Below are positions 1 through 7,295 of a DNA stretch of 64,000 bases, one piece after another. Origin of the DNA: Amycolatopsis taiwanensis DSM 45107 (GTDB lineage: Bacteria > Actinomycetota > Actinomycetes > Mycobacteriales > Pseudonocardiaceae); assembly GCF_000519205.1 (NCBI RefSeq), contig NZ_JAFB01000005.1, positions 163,724 to 227,723 of the forward strand, given 5' to 3'. The notes under the pieces were generated by a model that saw nothing but the letters and a program-made list of their open reading frames with translations, was not told the origin of the DNA and ran no database searches. Within the stretch, counting starts at the first letter, position 1. Every line of letters starts with the position of its first letter. Position numbers and translations under genes: made by a program.

Positions 1-335
1 CCGACCCGGTCGCCGCCGCGATGCTGCATTCCGCGGCGGCCGACGGGGTGGTGCTCGACGCGTTCGTGGTCCGCAAGAGCGCCAAGCAGCATGGCTTGCA
101 GCGCCGGATCGAGGGCATGGAGGTTGCCGGGCAGCGCGTGCTGGCGGTCGAGGACACCTCGACCACCGGCGGGAGCGTGCTCACCGCCGTCGAAGCGCTG
201 CGGGAGGCCGGTGCGACGGTCGTGGGCGTCGCCACCGTGGTGGATCGCGACACCGGGGCCCGCGAGGCGATCGAGCGGGAAGGCCTGACCTATCGGTACC
301 TGCTGAATCTGGACGATCTCGGGCTGGCCCAGTAG
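1..335 (+). CDS. pyrE: Orotate phosphoribosyltransferase, C-terminal part
   Basis: Cytoplasmic enzyme that joins orotate to PRPP to give OMP in pyrimidine synthesis. The reading frame is open from base 3, so the gene is cut by the left window edge; about 110 residues remain of the usual ~180. The PRPP loop of type I phosphoribosyltransferases is clear (VLAVEDTSTTGGS: two acidic residues followed by TSTTGGS), preceded by the flexible-loop region with KSAKQH. It ends with TAG, and no strong hairpin follows. The next genes (DUF2784, SpoU methyltransferase) fit a conserved actinobacterial neighbourhood of pyrE. I see nothing unusual in the visible part. Confidence 0.93.
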   Translation, partial: DPVAAAMLHSAAADGVVLDAFVVRKSAKQHGLQRRIEGMEVAGQRVLAVEDTSTTGGSVLTAVEALREAGATVVGVATVVDRDTGAREAIEREGLTYRYLLNLDDLGLAQ

Positions 336-462
336 AGCTCGGGCTGATCAGGTAACCGGTTTGGGCCAAACCCGGAAACGGTCCGGTCACATTTCAGCAA
401 ATTAGTGATCAACAACACCGACTAATCAGAACTATATGTCTTTTTGTCGATGTTTCTCAGGA

Positions 463-496
463 AAGGAGGCGTAACGTGATTGTGACGGGGCACTGA
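463..496 (+). promoter_or_regulatory. Strong Shine-Dalgarno followed by a six-codon leader ORF
   Basis: AAAGGAGG at 462-469 is an almost perfect Shine-Dalgarno. It is followed by GTG at 476 and a six-codon frame (VIVTGH) ending with TGA at 494-496. A second, weaker SD (AAGGGGG, 497-503) then leads to the GTG at 513. The strongest ribosome site of the region therefore serves a minimal frame, not the DUF2784 gene. It may be a leader that recruits ribosomes, or a relic of an older start. The upstream stretch 395-445 is unusually AT-rich and may hold the promoter, but no convincing -35/-10 pair was found. Confidence 0.3.
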
Positions 497-512
497 AAGG
501 GGGCGGTGCGGT

Positions 513-899
513 GTGACAACCGCAAGAGTACTGGTGGATGTAACTGTTGGTATACACATCCTCGCACTGCTCTATATCGGCCTTGGCGGTTTCCTCGCCT
601 GGCGCTGGCCCAAGTCGATCTTCGTGCATGTTTTCTTCGCGCTCTGGGGGATCGCCGTCAACGTGTTCCCGATCCCCTGCCCGCTGACCGCCCTCGAGGA
701 CTACTTCCGCAGCCTGCAGGGCCTCGGCCCGCTACCGGGTGGGTTCAACGAGTACTACCTCTACGGGACGCTGTTCCCGCGCTCGATGTTGCCCCTCGTC
801 GCGGTCACCGCACTGGCCATTGTGGTCTTTTCCTATGCCGGCGCCTATCTCCGCTGGCGTAACCGGCACGTACCCGCGCACACTTTCCGGCAGGCCTGA
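513..899 (+). CDS. DUF2784 family small membrane protein
   Basis: A 128-residue protein with about three hydrophobic segments: near residues 8-30, 38-57 and 90-115. The pattern HILALLYIGLGGFLAW near the start and the central CPLTALED-x-R segment are typical of the DUF2784 family as I recall it. Its biochemical role is unknown. The GTG start at 513 is supported by AAGGGGG at 497-503; a GTG at 506 lies in another frame. The C-terminus is arginine-rich and probably cytoplasmic. It lies between pyrE and a SpoU methyltransferase on the same strand, but a repeat element separates it from the latter. Confidence 0.75.
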   Translation: MTTARVLVDVTVGIHILALLYIGLGGFLAWRWPKSIFVHVFFALWGIAVNVFPIPCPLTALEDYFRSLQGLGPLPGGFNEYYLYGTLFPRSMLPLVAVTALAIVVFSYAGAYLRWRNRHVPAHTFRQA

Positions 900-906
900 C
901 TCCGCT

Positions 907-1067
907 GTCGGCCTACGCGCCCAGCCGATCTCGTGGCCAGGGCTCTCCTGTGCGCCGACCTCTTGTTCTTGCCGATGGGAGCCCTGCCCCCGACATCGGC
1001 TGCCTTCGGACGGCGCGTGTGCGACTCACCTTGACAAGCAGCCTGACGCATTCACCTAAAGGCTCTG
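907..1067 (-). repeat. Dispersed repeat, long form (HTRRP element)
   Basis: About 160 bp that match, on the minus strand, the 85-bp element at 7121-7205. The shared outer parts are CTGGGCGCGTAGGCCGACA at one end and GCACACGCGCCGTCCGAA plus AGAGCC...GGTG.ATG.GT.AG..TGCT at the other. This copy holds about 75 extra internal bases. On the minus strand a frame starting at 1051 begins MRQAACQGESHTRRPKAAD, resembling the mini-ORF in the short copy. No transposase is present. It is an imperfect dispersed element of unknown function; coding status is unproven. Confidence 0.5.
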
Positions 1068-1082
1068 AGCGACAATTCTGGT

Positions 1083-1757
1083 GTGCTACCCAACGATGTC
1101 CATCCCGAACCGCCGGAGGCGGGCCCGACCGAGTGGACGGCGGCTCGCGAAGTCGGCGTCGGGCCGTGGCCCGGTGAGTGGCCGGAAGACAAGCGCTACG
1201 ACCCGGAACTACTAGCGAGCGGCGACCGCCGCAACGTCGTCGATGCCTACCGGTACTGGCGACGTGAAGCCATCGTGGCCGATGTCGATCAACGTCGGCA
1301 TCCCTTCCATGTCGCGATCGAGAACTTCCAGCACGACCACAACATCGGCACGGTGGTCCGGACGGCGAACGCCTTCGCGGCGGCCGCGGTGCACATCGTC
1401 GGGCGCAGGCGGTGGAACCGCCGCGGCGCGATGGTCACCGATCGATACCAGCATCTCGAGCACCATCCCGACGTGGCCGGCCTGGCAGCCTTCGCCGCGG
1501 CACGTGGACTCACCATCGTGGCTGTCGACAACACGCCCGGGGCTCGTCCGGTGGAAACCGTGGCGCTGCCGCGGGAGTGCGTGCTGCTGTTCGGTCAGGA
1601 GGGCCCGGGGCTGTCGGCGGACGCCCAAGCCGCGGCGTCGCTCGTCGTGTCGATCGCGCAGTTCGGCACCACGCGGTCGATCAACGCCGGGGTGGCCGCC
1701 GGCATCGTCATGCATGCCTGGGTCCGCCAGCACGCCGACCTGACCCAAGCATGGTGA
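1083..1757 (+). CDS. SpoU/TrmH-family RNA 2'-O-methyltransferase
   Basis: A 224-residue SAM-dependent methyltransferase of the SPOUT superfamily, probably methylating ribose 2'-OH in rRNA or tRNA. The three SpoU motifs are present: NIGTVVRTANAF (motif 1, arginine included), LLFGQEGPGLS (motif 2) and TTRSINAGVAAGIVMH (motif 3), which together form the knotted SAM site. The roughly 75-residue N-terminal extension is acidic and Trp-rich. Start GTG 1083 lacks a Shine-Dalgarno, and GACAAT lies seven bases upstream, so leaderless expression is possible. The substrate position cannot be told from sequence. A SpoU gene near pyrE is a common actinobacterial arrangement. Confidence 0.9.
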   Translation: MLPNDVHPEPPEAGPTEWTAAREVGVGPWPGEWPEDKRYDPELLASGDRRNVVDAYRYWRREAIVADVDQRRHPFHVAIENFQHDHNIGTVVRTANAFAAAAVHIVGRRRWNRRGAMVTDRYQHLEHHPDVAGLAAFAAARGLTIVAVDNTPGARPVETVALPRECVLLFGQEGPGLSADAQAAASLVVSIAQFGTTRSINAGVAAGIVMHAWVRQHADLTQAW

Positions 1758-1947
1758 GCACAAGCGGTCATCTGCGGTAGGACCCCGACCGTGACCGGCG
1801 CGCACAACGGCCCCACTGGACCGCGTACGGCCCCATAGTGCGGACGGGCAGCTTTCGTCGGTGCGCTGAAACACGACGTTGAAGCGCTGCGGCTGCGGCG
1901 CGAAGCACGGATGTGCGCGACTACCGACCACGTCGACAGCCAACTCC

Positions 1948-1977
1948 TTGCCATCTCTCAAGCTATGATCCTATAGT
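1948..1977 (+). promoter_or_regulatory. Sigma-70-like promoter candidate
   Basis: TTGCCA (1948-1953) and TATAGT (1972-1977) are separated by 18 bases, a good vegetative-type promoter for this GC-rich genome. It would place the transcription start near 1984, about 40 bases before the hydrolase start codon and upstream of its AGGGGGA ribosome site. A second hexamer, TATGAT at 1964-1969, has no well-placed -35. The sequence after the -10 (CTAGCTAGATAGATAAATAG) is a run of short repeats and unusually AT-rich. Confidence 0.5.
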
Positions 1978-2024
1978 GCTAGCTAGATAGATAAATAGTG
2001 AAACCAACTGAACAGGGGGATCCC

Positions 2025-3146
2025 ATGCGTGGCCTCATGGTCGGCACCGTCGTCACCGCACTGACCCTCGCGCTGTCCGCAGCACCCGCCGCGGCGGACG
2101 CGACGCCGGTGCCGTACCTACCCGAACCGACCGGAAACCAACCAGTCGGCAGCACGTCCCTCTATCTGAAGGACACCTCGCGTCCCGACCCGTGGGTGCC
2201 ATCGGTGCCCTACCGGGAGCTGATGATTTCGCTCTTCTACCCGGCCACCTCGGCCAACGGACCAAAGGCGCAGTACATGACCCCGGCGGAGTCCGCGGCG
2301 ATGCTGGCGGATTCCGGCCTGGACGCGCCGCCCGATCTGCTGAGCACGACGCGGACCTACTCCATCCGCGACGCGGTGGCAGACGGCCGCCCGCACAGCC
2401 TCCCGCTGGTCGTGCTGTCGCCCGGCTACACCAAGCCCCGCGCCACGCTGACCGCGCTGGCCGAGGACCTGGCGAGCCACGGTTACGTCGTGGCGGTGGT
2501 CGGCCACACCTACGAGAACATGGCCACGAGCTTCCCCGACGGACGCGTCGTCGGGTGTGCCTCGTGCGAGGTACCGCACGACGAGGCGTTCTGGCAGAAG
2601 CTGGAGCTGGGCCGGGCGGCCGACGTATCGTTCGTACTGGACGCGCTCACCGGTCCGCACCCCAAGTGGCGCTGGTCCGGCCTGATCGAGAAGTCCCGGA
2701 TCGGTATGGCCGGGCACTCCGCCGGTGGGGCGAGCGCCATTCCGGCCATGGTCGCCGACCCCCGGATCAAGGCCGGGATGGACATCGACGGCACGACGAA
2801 CGTTCCGCTCACCACTCCGGGGTTGTCCCGGCCGTTCATGTTCATGAGCCACCAACTCGCCCCCACCTTGTGCGCGCCGGGTAACGAGCCGTGGGAACGG
2901 GACTGGGCTCAGCTGACCGGATGGAAGCGCTGGATCGAGGTGGCGGGCACGGTCCACGCGTCGTTCACCGACCTCGGGCTGTTCGCCGACCAGTTCGGCG
3001 TCGACCTCGGCGCGACCACCACGGCGGAGCGCACCCAGGCGATCACCCGGGCCTACGTCAACGCGTTCTTCGACGAACACCTGCGCGGCCGGCCACAGCC
3101 GATACTGGACCAGCCCGGCGACCCCGAGGTCCAGTTCTGCCACTGA
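2025..3146 (+). CDS. Secreted alpha/beta hydrolase (PAF-acetylhydrolase/lipase-like)
   Basis: A 373-residue exported serine hydrolase. ATG 2025 is preferred over GTG 1998 because AGGGGGA lies at 2014-2020 and the protein then starts with a Sec signal peptide: MRGLM, a hydrophobic core, then APAAADA. The nucleophile elbow is GHSAGG (Ser near residue 232). An acid in the MDIDGT segment and a His in TVHASF could complete the triad. The N-terminal half (LMISLFYPAT...) resembles platelet-activating-factor acetylhydrolase and related esterases. Substrate unknown; extracellular or wall-associated. Paired cysteines (VGCASCE; CAPGNE; QFCH) fit an exported protein. It is preceded by its own promoter and followed by tandem repeats. 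Confidence 0.85.
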   Translation: MRGLMVGTVVTALTLALSAAPAAADATPVPYLPEPTGNQPVGSTSLYLKDTSRPDPWVPSVPYRELMISLFYPATSANGPKAQYMTPAESAAMLADSGLDAPPDLLSTTRTYSIRDAVADGRPHSLPLVVLSPGYTKPRATLTALAEDLASHGYVVAVVGHTYENMATSFPDGRVVGCASCEVPHDEAFWQKLELGRAADVSFVLDALTGPHPKWRWSGLIEKSRIGMAGHSAGGASAIPAMVADPRIKAGMDIDGTTNVPLTTPGLSRPFMFMSHQLAPTLCAPGNEPWERDWAQLTGWKRWIEVAGTVHASFTDLGLFADQFGVDLGATTTAERTQAITRAYVNAFFDEHLRGRPQPILDQPGDPEVQFCH

Positions 3147-3186
3147 AGGCACGAAAGCTGAAGGCACGAAAGCAGCCCGCTGACGA

Positions 3187-3360
3187 GCGCGAGTCCCACA
3201 CTCCCGTAGCGCGAGTCCCACACTCCCGTAGCGCGAGTCCCACACTCCCGTAGCGCGAGTCCCACACTCCGGTAGCGCATGTCCCGCCTTCCGGTAGACC
3301 GGAACGTGGGACACACACGACGGGAACGTGGGACACGCACGACGGGAAGGTGGGACTCGC
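3187..3360. repeat. 22-bp tandem repeat array with inverted second arm
   Basis: Five direct 22-bp units start at 3187, 3209, 3231, 3253 and 3275 (core GAGTCCCACACTCCCGTA, the last two diverged). From 3297 about three units run in the opposite orientation (cores such as GGGAACGTGGGACACGC). There are no spacers, so it is not CRISPR. The two arms can fold into one long hairpin, suggesting a transcription terminator or mRNA 3' stabiliser after the hydrolase gene. The array ends right at the start of the GH76 gene. The same unit and arm junction recur at 47201-47332. Confidence 0.85.
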
Positions 3361-3363
3361 GCC

Positions 3364-4365
3364 ATGTATCGCGACTGGGCACAAGCGGCGGAACGCGCGA
3401 TCGTCACCCGGCACCTGCGCCGCGTCTGGGGCCTGCCCGGCACCGTTCTGGGGCGCAGCGGCTGGCCGCCGACGCCCGACCAGCGGCTGCACTGGCACTG
3501 GAACTACTGGTGGCAGGCGCACCTGCTGGACTGCCTGATCGACGCCCAGCTCCGCGCGCCGGAACCGGCACGGGCCGCGACGATCCAGCGGTTCGTGCGG
3601 TCGATCCTGGTGCGCAACTTCGGTCAGTGGTCGAACGAGTACTACGACGACATGGCCTGGCTCGGCCTTGCCCTGCAACGGATCGGGGTGAGCGCACCGC
3701 TCGCGGCCATCCTCAGCGAACTGCGCTCGGCGTGGACGCCGGACGGGGGCGGTGGGATCTGGTGGCGCAAGGGCGACAAGTTCAAGAACGCCCCGTCCAA
3801 CGGGCCGGCGGCCATCCTCCATGCCCGGGTGGGCGAGGTCGAGCGCGCGCGTGACCTGCTCGCCTGGATGGAGCGCACCCTCGTCGATCCGGACACCGGG
3901 TTGGTGTGGGACGGCCTTCGCCTCAACGACCAGGGGTCCGGGGGCGAGCTCGTCAAGGCGATCTACACCTACTGCCAAGGGGTCTTCCTCGGCGCCTGCC
4001 TGGAACTGTCCGAAGTGGACGCCGCCGCGCGCACGATCCGTGCGGTGGCCGCGCACTGTGCGCCCGGCGGGGTGCTGCGCGGGCAGGGCGGTGGCGACGG
4101 CGGCCTGTTCGCCGGGATCCTCGCGCGCTACCTCGCGCTGGCCGCGAAACGCTTACCCGGCGTCGAAGCCGAGACGGCACGCGAGCTCGTGCTGACCTCC
4201 GCCGAGTCCTGCTTCACGGGGGCGGCCGACGTCCACGGCTCGCCCCTGTTCAGTCCGGAGTGGACACAGCCGGCGGTGACCGATCCGGTGCGTGGACCGA
4301 CCCGAGACCTCTCCGTCCAGGTCGGCGCCTGGCTCCTCCTCGAAGCCGCCGCCACCCTGGAGTGA
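3364..4365 (+). CDS. Glycoside hydrolase family 76-like protein
   Basis: A 333-residue protein resembling the GH76 alpha-1,6-mannanase family, which folds as an (alpha/alpha)6 barrel. The paired catalytic aspartates of the family are seen in YYDDMAW (Asp95-Asp96). Other family-like blocks are HWHWNYWWQAHLLDCLIDA, WWRKGDKFKNAPSNGPAAIL and KAIYTYCQGVFLGACLEL. No signal peptide is visible, so it may act inside the cell, unlike most fungal and Bacteroides GH76 enzymes. The actinobacterial homologue (Rv0365c type) is poorly studied. Start ATG 3364 is chosen because the in-frame codons upstream lie in the repeat array; no good Shine-Dalgarno is seen. Confidence 0.8.
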   Translation: MYRDWAQAAERAIVTRHLRRVWGLPGTVLGRSGWPPTPDQRLHWHWNYWWQAHLLDCLIDAQLRAPEPARAATIQRFVRSILVRNFGQWSNEYYDDMAWLGLALQRIGVSAPLAAILSELRSAWTPDGGGGIWWRKGDKFKNAPSNGPAAILHARVGEVERARDLLAWMERTLVDPDTGLVWDGLRLNDQGSGGELVKAIYTYCQGVFLGACLELSEVDAAARTIRAVAAHCAPGGVLRGQGGGDGGLFAGILARYLALAAKRLPGVEAETARELVLTSAESCFTGAADVHGSPLFSPEWTQPAVTDPVRGPTRDLSVQVGAWLLLEAAATLE

Positions 4366-4391
4366 TCGCGTCAGGCGAGCAGGCGGTGTCC

Positions 4392-4440
4392 TATGGGGCT
4401 CAGCCCCCACACCCCGACTGGGGTCAAGCCCCCAGGCCCT
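4392..4440. terminator. GC-rich hairpin repeat between convergent genes
   Basis: GGGGCT-C-AGCCCC followed by CTGGGG TCAAGC CCCCAG (4418-4435) gives two adjacent stem-loops between the GH76 gene and the convergent transketolase gene. The unit matches the three copies at 58740-58889. The TGA stop of the transketolase C-subunit (4424-4426 on the minus strand) lies inside the loop, so the element also supplies the last codons of that gene. It is a probable bidirectional terminator; no T-run follows. Confidence 0.5.
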
Positions 4441-5353
4441 CCACCTCGGCCTCGATGCTTGCTACGTCAAGGCCGTGCAATGCGTCGTGGTCAGCAGGTT
4501 CGCCATACGCTCGCAGTTCGACATCCCGGCGTACACCGAGCGAGCGGACCTGGTGCGGAATGTCCGACAGCGCCTCGTTCACGAGGTGTGCGGAGGTGCC
4601 TGCCAGGTAGGGCTCCACCAGAACCACGGCCGCACGGTCGGCCGCGAGCACCGCCGACCGCAGCGTGGCCTGGTCGAAGGGCCTGACGGTGGCCGCGTAC
4701 AACACCGTCACATCGGCCTGCCGCGTCGCGTGCAGCACGTTGTCGAGCATCGGACCAACCGCCAGCACCACGCCGAGGCGGCCACGCTTGAGCACCTGGA
4801 ACCCGGACAGGTCCGGCTGCGGCCGGGCATTGGCCCGGCTGGACAACCGCACATAGACCCGGCCGTCGCCCGCCAACGCGGACCGCATCAACGGCTCGAC
4901 TTCCTCGGCGTGCCCCGGCACGTGCACGGTCCACCCCGGCAGGGTGTCCAACAGTGCCACGTCACCCGGCGCCTGGTGCGTCCGTCCCCACACCGGGTCG
5001 TCGTAGGACCCGCCGATGCTGACCAGCACCGCCCCCACGTCCTGATGCCCGAGATCGAGTTTGATCTGTTCGAACGGGCGCTCCACCAGGAACGGCGCGT
5101 AGCTGTGCACCACCGGCCGGAGTCCGGTCAGCGCCAGCCCGCCGGCCACGCCGATCATGCACTGCTCCCGGATGCCGACGTTGATCACGCGATCGGGATG
5201 ATGCCGTTGTGCCGCGGTGAAAGCCGCCGCGGTGATGTCGGCCAGCACCACCGCCAGTCTCGGATCGGTGTCCAGCGCACTGCTGACCGTATCCACGAAC
5301 GCTTGCCGCATCCGGCTGTCCATCCGCGCCACGGCCTGATCCAGGGGGTTCAC
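4424..5353 (-). CDS. Transketolase C-terminal subunit (split transketolase)
   Basis: A 309-residue protein holding the pyrimidine-binding and C-terminal domains of a thiamin-diphosphate transketolase. The conserved catalytic glutamate is in NVGIREQCMIGVAGG, and the R/H-containing segment TYAPFL-like SYAPFLVERPFEQI follows. It should pair with the N-terminal subunit encoded just upstream; the two genes overlap by four bases, which suggests equal translation. Split transketolases accept two-carbon units from ketose phosphates and are often found in sugar catabolic clusters. The last codons run into a hairpin repeat. Context (LacI regulator, sugar ABC importer, kinases) points to carbohydrate catabolism; the exact substrate is unknown. 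Confidence 0.9.
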   Translation of the reverse strand: MNPLDQAVARMDSRMRQAFVDTVSSALDTDPRLAVVLADITAAAFTAAQRHHPDRVINVGIREQCMIGVAGGLALTGLRPVVHSYAPFLVERPFEQIKLDLGHQDVGAVLVSIGGSYDDPVWGRTHQAPGDVALLDTLPGWTVHVPGHAEEVEPLMRSALAGDGRVYVRLSSRANARPQPDLSGFQVLKRGRLGVVLAVGPMLDNVLHATRQADVTVLYAATVRPFDQATLRSAVLAADRAAVVLVEPYLAGTSAHLVNEALSDIPHQVRSLGVRRDVELRAYGEPADHDALHGLDVASIEAEVEGLGA

Positions 5354-6048
5354 GCCGTCTCCTCCTTCCTGATCGTGGCCACGACGGCCAGCGGCCGGTC
5401 GGGATGGGCAGCCGTCAAAGCGCGGTAGAGCGCCTCGTCATCCCGTCCCCCGACGACGCGCGTCTCCCAGCCCTCAACCGCGAAACGCTCGGCGATCCCG
5501 CCCGGCCAGCCGTGCGTGGCCGAGCCGTTGTCGATCACCACCACGGTGAGCCGGCCCAGCCCCAGCCGGCCCGCCAGCGCGATCGCCTCGTGATTGCTGC
5601 CCTCGTCCAACTCCCCGTCTCCGACCAGCACCACAACGCGCGGCCGGGTACGTCGCTGAGCACGCAGGCCCAGGACGGTGCCGACGCCGAGAGCCAGCCC
5701 GTGCCCGAGCGAGCCGCTCCCGATCTCCGCGCCGGGCACCAGCACCCGGTCCGGATGCTGGCCCAGCGGTGACCCGAACGTGGTCCAGGAATCCAGTTCG
5801 GCGGCATCCAGGAAGCCCTTCGCGGCGAGTACCGCGTAGAAGGCCGCCGGGCCATGGCCCTTGGACAGCAGGAAACGATCCCGGCCCGGATCGTCCAGCC
5901 GTTCCGGCGAGACGTTGAGAACGCGGTCGTAAAGCACCCACAACACGTGGAGGGTGGAGGCCGCAGCCCAGTCATGCTTCTCGTCCCCGGTCATTCGCTG
6001 GAACAGCTGGGCGAGATCCGGGAAGCCCACGTCACGGGTCTGAACCAT
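5350..6048 (-). CDS. Transketolase N-terminal subunit (split transketolase)
   Basis: A 232-residue thiamin-diphosphate-binding half of transketolase. The diphosphate/magnesium motif is GDGELDEGSNHEA followed by VVVIDNGS, and the substrate-side segments LSKGHGPAAFYAVLA and GSPLGQHPD are conserved. It forms the active enzyme only with the C-terminal subunit, whose gene overlaps its end (ATGA). ATG 6048 is used; a TTG at 6063 is a possible longer start, and neither has a strong Shine-Dalgarno. It lies 20-30 bases after the LacI gene, so the three minus-strand genes probably form one operon with the regulator first. Confidence 0.88.
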   Translation of the reverse strand: MVQTRDVGFPDLAQLFQRMTGDEKHDWAAASTLHVLWVLYDRVLNVSPERLDDPGRDRFLLSKGHGPAAFYAVLAAKGFLDAAELDSWTTFGSPLGQHPDRVLVPGAEIGSGSLGHGLALGVGTVLGLRAQRRTRPRVVVLVGDGELDEGSNHEAIALAGRLGLGRLTVVVIDNGSATHGWPGGIAERFAVEGWETRVVGGRDDEALYRALTAAHPDRPLAVVATIRKEETA

Positions 6049-6081
6049 GCAACCAGGCTGCAACCTCGACCCCGGTAGAGG

Positions 6082-7101
6082 TCAAGGGTTTTGGCAGCCG
6101 CAGGACGCGCGGTGCATCAGACGCGGCGGCAGGCGCAGGGTCTCCTTGGCCCGGTCGGGGTCGGCGATCCGGGCCAGCAGGAGCCGGACGGCACGCCGGC
6201 CGATCTCCTCGACGGGCTGGGCCATCGTGGTCAGCGGCGGGTCGACGAGGTCGGACCACTCGACGTCGTCGTAGCCGACGACGGCCAGGTCGGCACCGAT
6301 CCGGATACCGAGGCCGCGGACTTCGTGCAGCACGCCGACCATCATCGCGTCGTTGGCCACCACCAGGGCGGTCGGCGGGTCGGGCAGGGCCAGCAGCGCA
6401 CGCGTGGCCGCGGCGCCACCGGTGCGGGTGGAATGCCCGCAGGCGATTAGTTGCGGATTCCACGGCAGGCCGCCGCGACCCAGACCGAGCCGGTAGCCGA
6501 GCGTGCGTTCCTCGCTCGTGCTCAACCCGGCCGCGCCGCTGACCAGGCCAATGTTGCGGTGGCCGAGCGAGGCCAGGTGCTCGGTGAGCGCGGAGGTCGA
6601 CTGGATGTTCTCCACACCGACCTGATCCACGTCGGTGCGCGTGGTCAGCCGGTCCAGGAGCACGGTCGGCACCCCGAGCGAGACGAGTTCGCTGATCAGC
6701 GCCCCGTCACCCGGCGACGGCGTGAGCAGCAAGCCGTCCACCCGGCGTGACCGGAGCGCCCGCACGGTTTCCTGCTCGGTGGCGACCGTGTCGTGCGTGT
6801 CGGCGAGTAGCACGGTGTACCCGGCCGACGCCGCTTCGCGCTCGATGGCCTGCATCAGCGCGGCGAAATACGGGTTGGCCAGCAGGGAGATCGCGACCCC
6901 GATCGAACGTGTCCCGCCGGTCACCAGCGAGCGCGCGATGGCGTCCCCGGTGTACCCGGTTTCCTCGATCGCCCGCAGCACGGCGGCCCGGGTTTCCGGC
7001 GCGACCGAACGTGTTCCGTTGACGACGTGGGAAACCGTGGTGATGGAGACACCGGCCAGCTCCGCTATGTCCCGCTGCGTCGGCCGCGCGGACTTCGCCA
7101 T
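6082..7101 (-). CDS. LacI-family transcription regulator
   Basis: A 339-residue LacI/GalR repressor. The N-terminal helix-turn-helix reads TQRDIAELAGVSITTVSHVVNG, followed by the hinge helix region (AIARSLVTG). The rest is a periplasmic-binding-like sensor domain (GVAISLLANPYFAAL, DAMMVGVLHEVRG, VVGYDDVEW). It is divergent from an FrcBCA-like importer, and a perfect 26-bp palindrome lies between, so it most likely represses both arms until a sugar or sugar phosphate binds. It also leads its own operon with the transketolase subunits, implying autoregulation. The C-terminal CGCQNP may be a small metal or disulfide motif, common in this subgroup. Confidence 0.93.
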   Translation of the reverse strand: MAKSARPTQRDIAELAGVSITTVSHVVNGTRSVAPETRAAVLRAIEETGYTGDAIARSLVTGGTRSIGVAISLLANPYFAALMQAIEREAASAGYTVLLADTHDTVATEQETVRALRSRRVDGLLLTPSPGDGALISELVSLGVPTVLLDRLTTRTDVDQVGVENIQSTSALTEHLASLGHRNIGLVSGAAGLSTSEERTLGYRLGLGRGGLPWNPQLIACGHSTRTGGAAATRALLALPDPPTALVVANDAMMVGVLHEVRGLGIRIGADLAVVGYDDVEWSDLVDPPLTTMAQPVEEIGRRAVRLLLARIADPDRAKETLRLPPRLMHRASCGCQNP

Positions 7102-7120
7102 CGAACCCCCTCATTGTTTT

Positions 7121-7205
7121 GTCGGCCTACGCGCCCAGCACGTTCGGACGGCGCGTGTGCAGCTCGCCTTCGCCAGCAATCTCACCCATCCACCAACGGG
7201 CTCTT
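7121..7205 (-). repeat. Dispersed HTRRP element, short form, with a 20-codon ORF
   Basis: An 85-bp element homologous to 907-1067 but lacking about 75 internal bases. It lies in the 5' leader of the lacI gene on the same strand. A short frame (7189 down to 7127) reads MGEIAGEGELHTRRPNVLGA and ends with TAG, 25 bases before the lacI start. The start ATG and the GE-x-HTRRP core align in frame with the long copy. Whether it is translated is unknown; no strong ribosome site precedes it. Confidence 0.45.
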
Positions 7206-7231
7206 GGCAAGCGTTTGCGCAAACGCTTGCC
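7206..7231. promoter_or_regulatory. Perfect 26-bp palindromic operator for the LacI regulator
   Basis: The half-site GGCAAGCGTTTGC is followed exactly by its reverse complement, giving a perfect 26-bp palindrome. Each half contains an AANCGNTT core (AAGCGTTT and AAACGCTT), the usual LacI-family recognition core, so the site looks like two overlapping operators. A further partial copy (GCAAGCGTTA) lies at 7265-7274, close to the importer start. It is midway between divergent lacI (start 7101) and the ABC operon (start 7296), suitable for controlling both directions. Confidence 0.85.
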
Positions 7232-7295
7232 CCTCGAGCATAGGCCGATTTAACGTCCGCACCAGCAAGCGTTATGCCTCGATGGGGAGGTTTCC

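Noticed and set aside
1212-1961. A 249-codon minus-strand frame opposite the SpoU gene, extending to 1961
   Set aside because: Mostly a shadow; the part beyond the SpoU gene (1758-1961) has no start signal or known motif. I see no gene in 1758-2024 apart from the promoter.
3187-3360. CRISPR-like array
   Set aside because: Units are contiguous with no spacers, and half of them are inverted; no cas genes.
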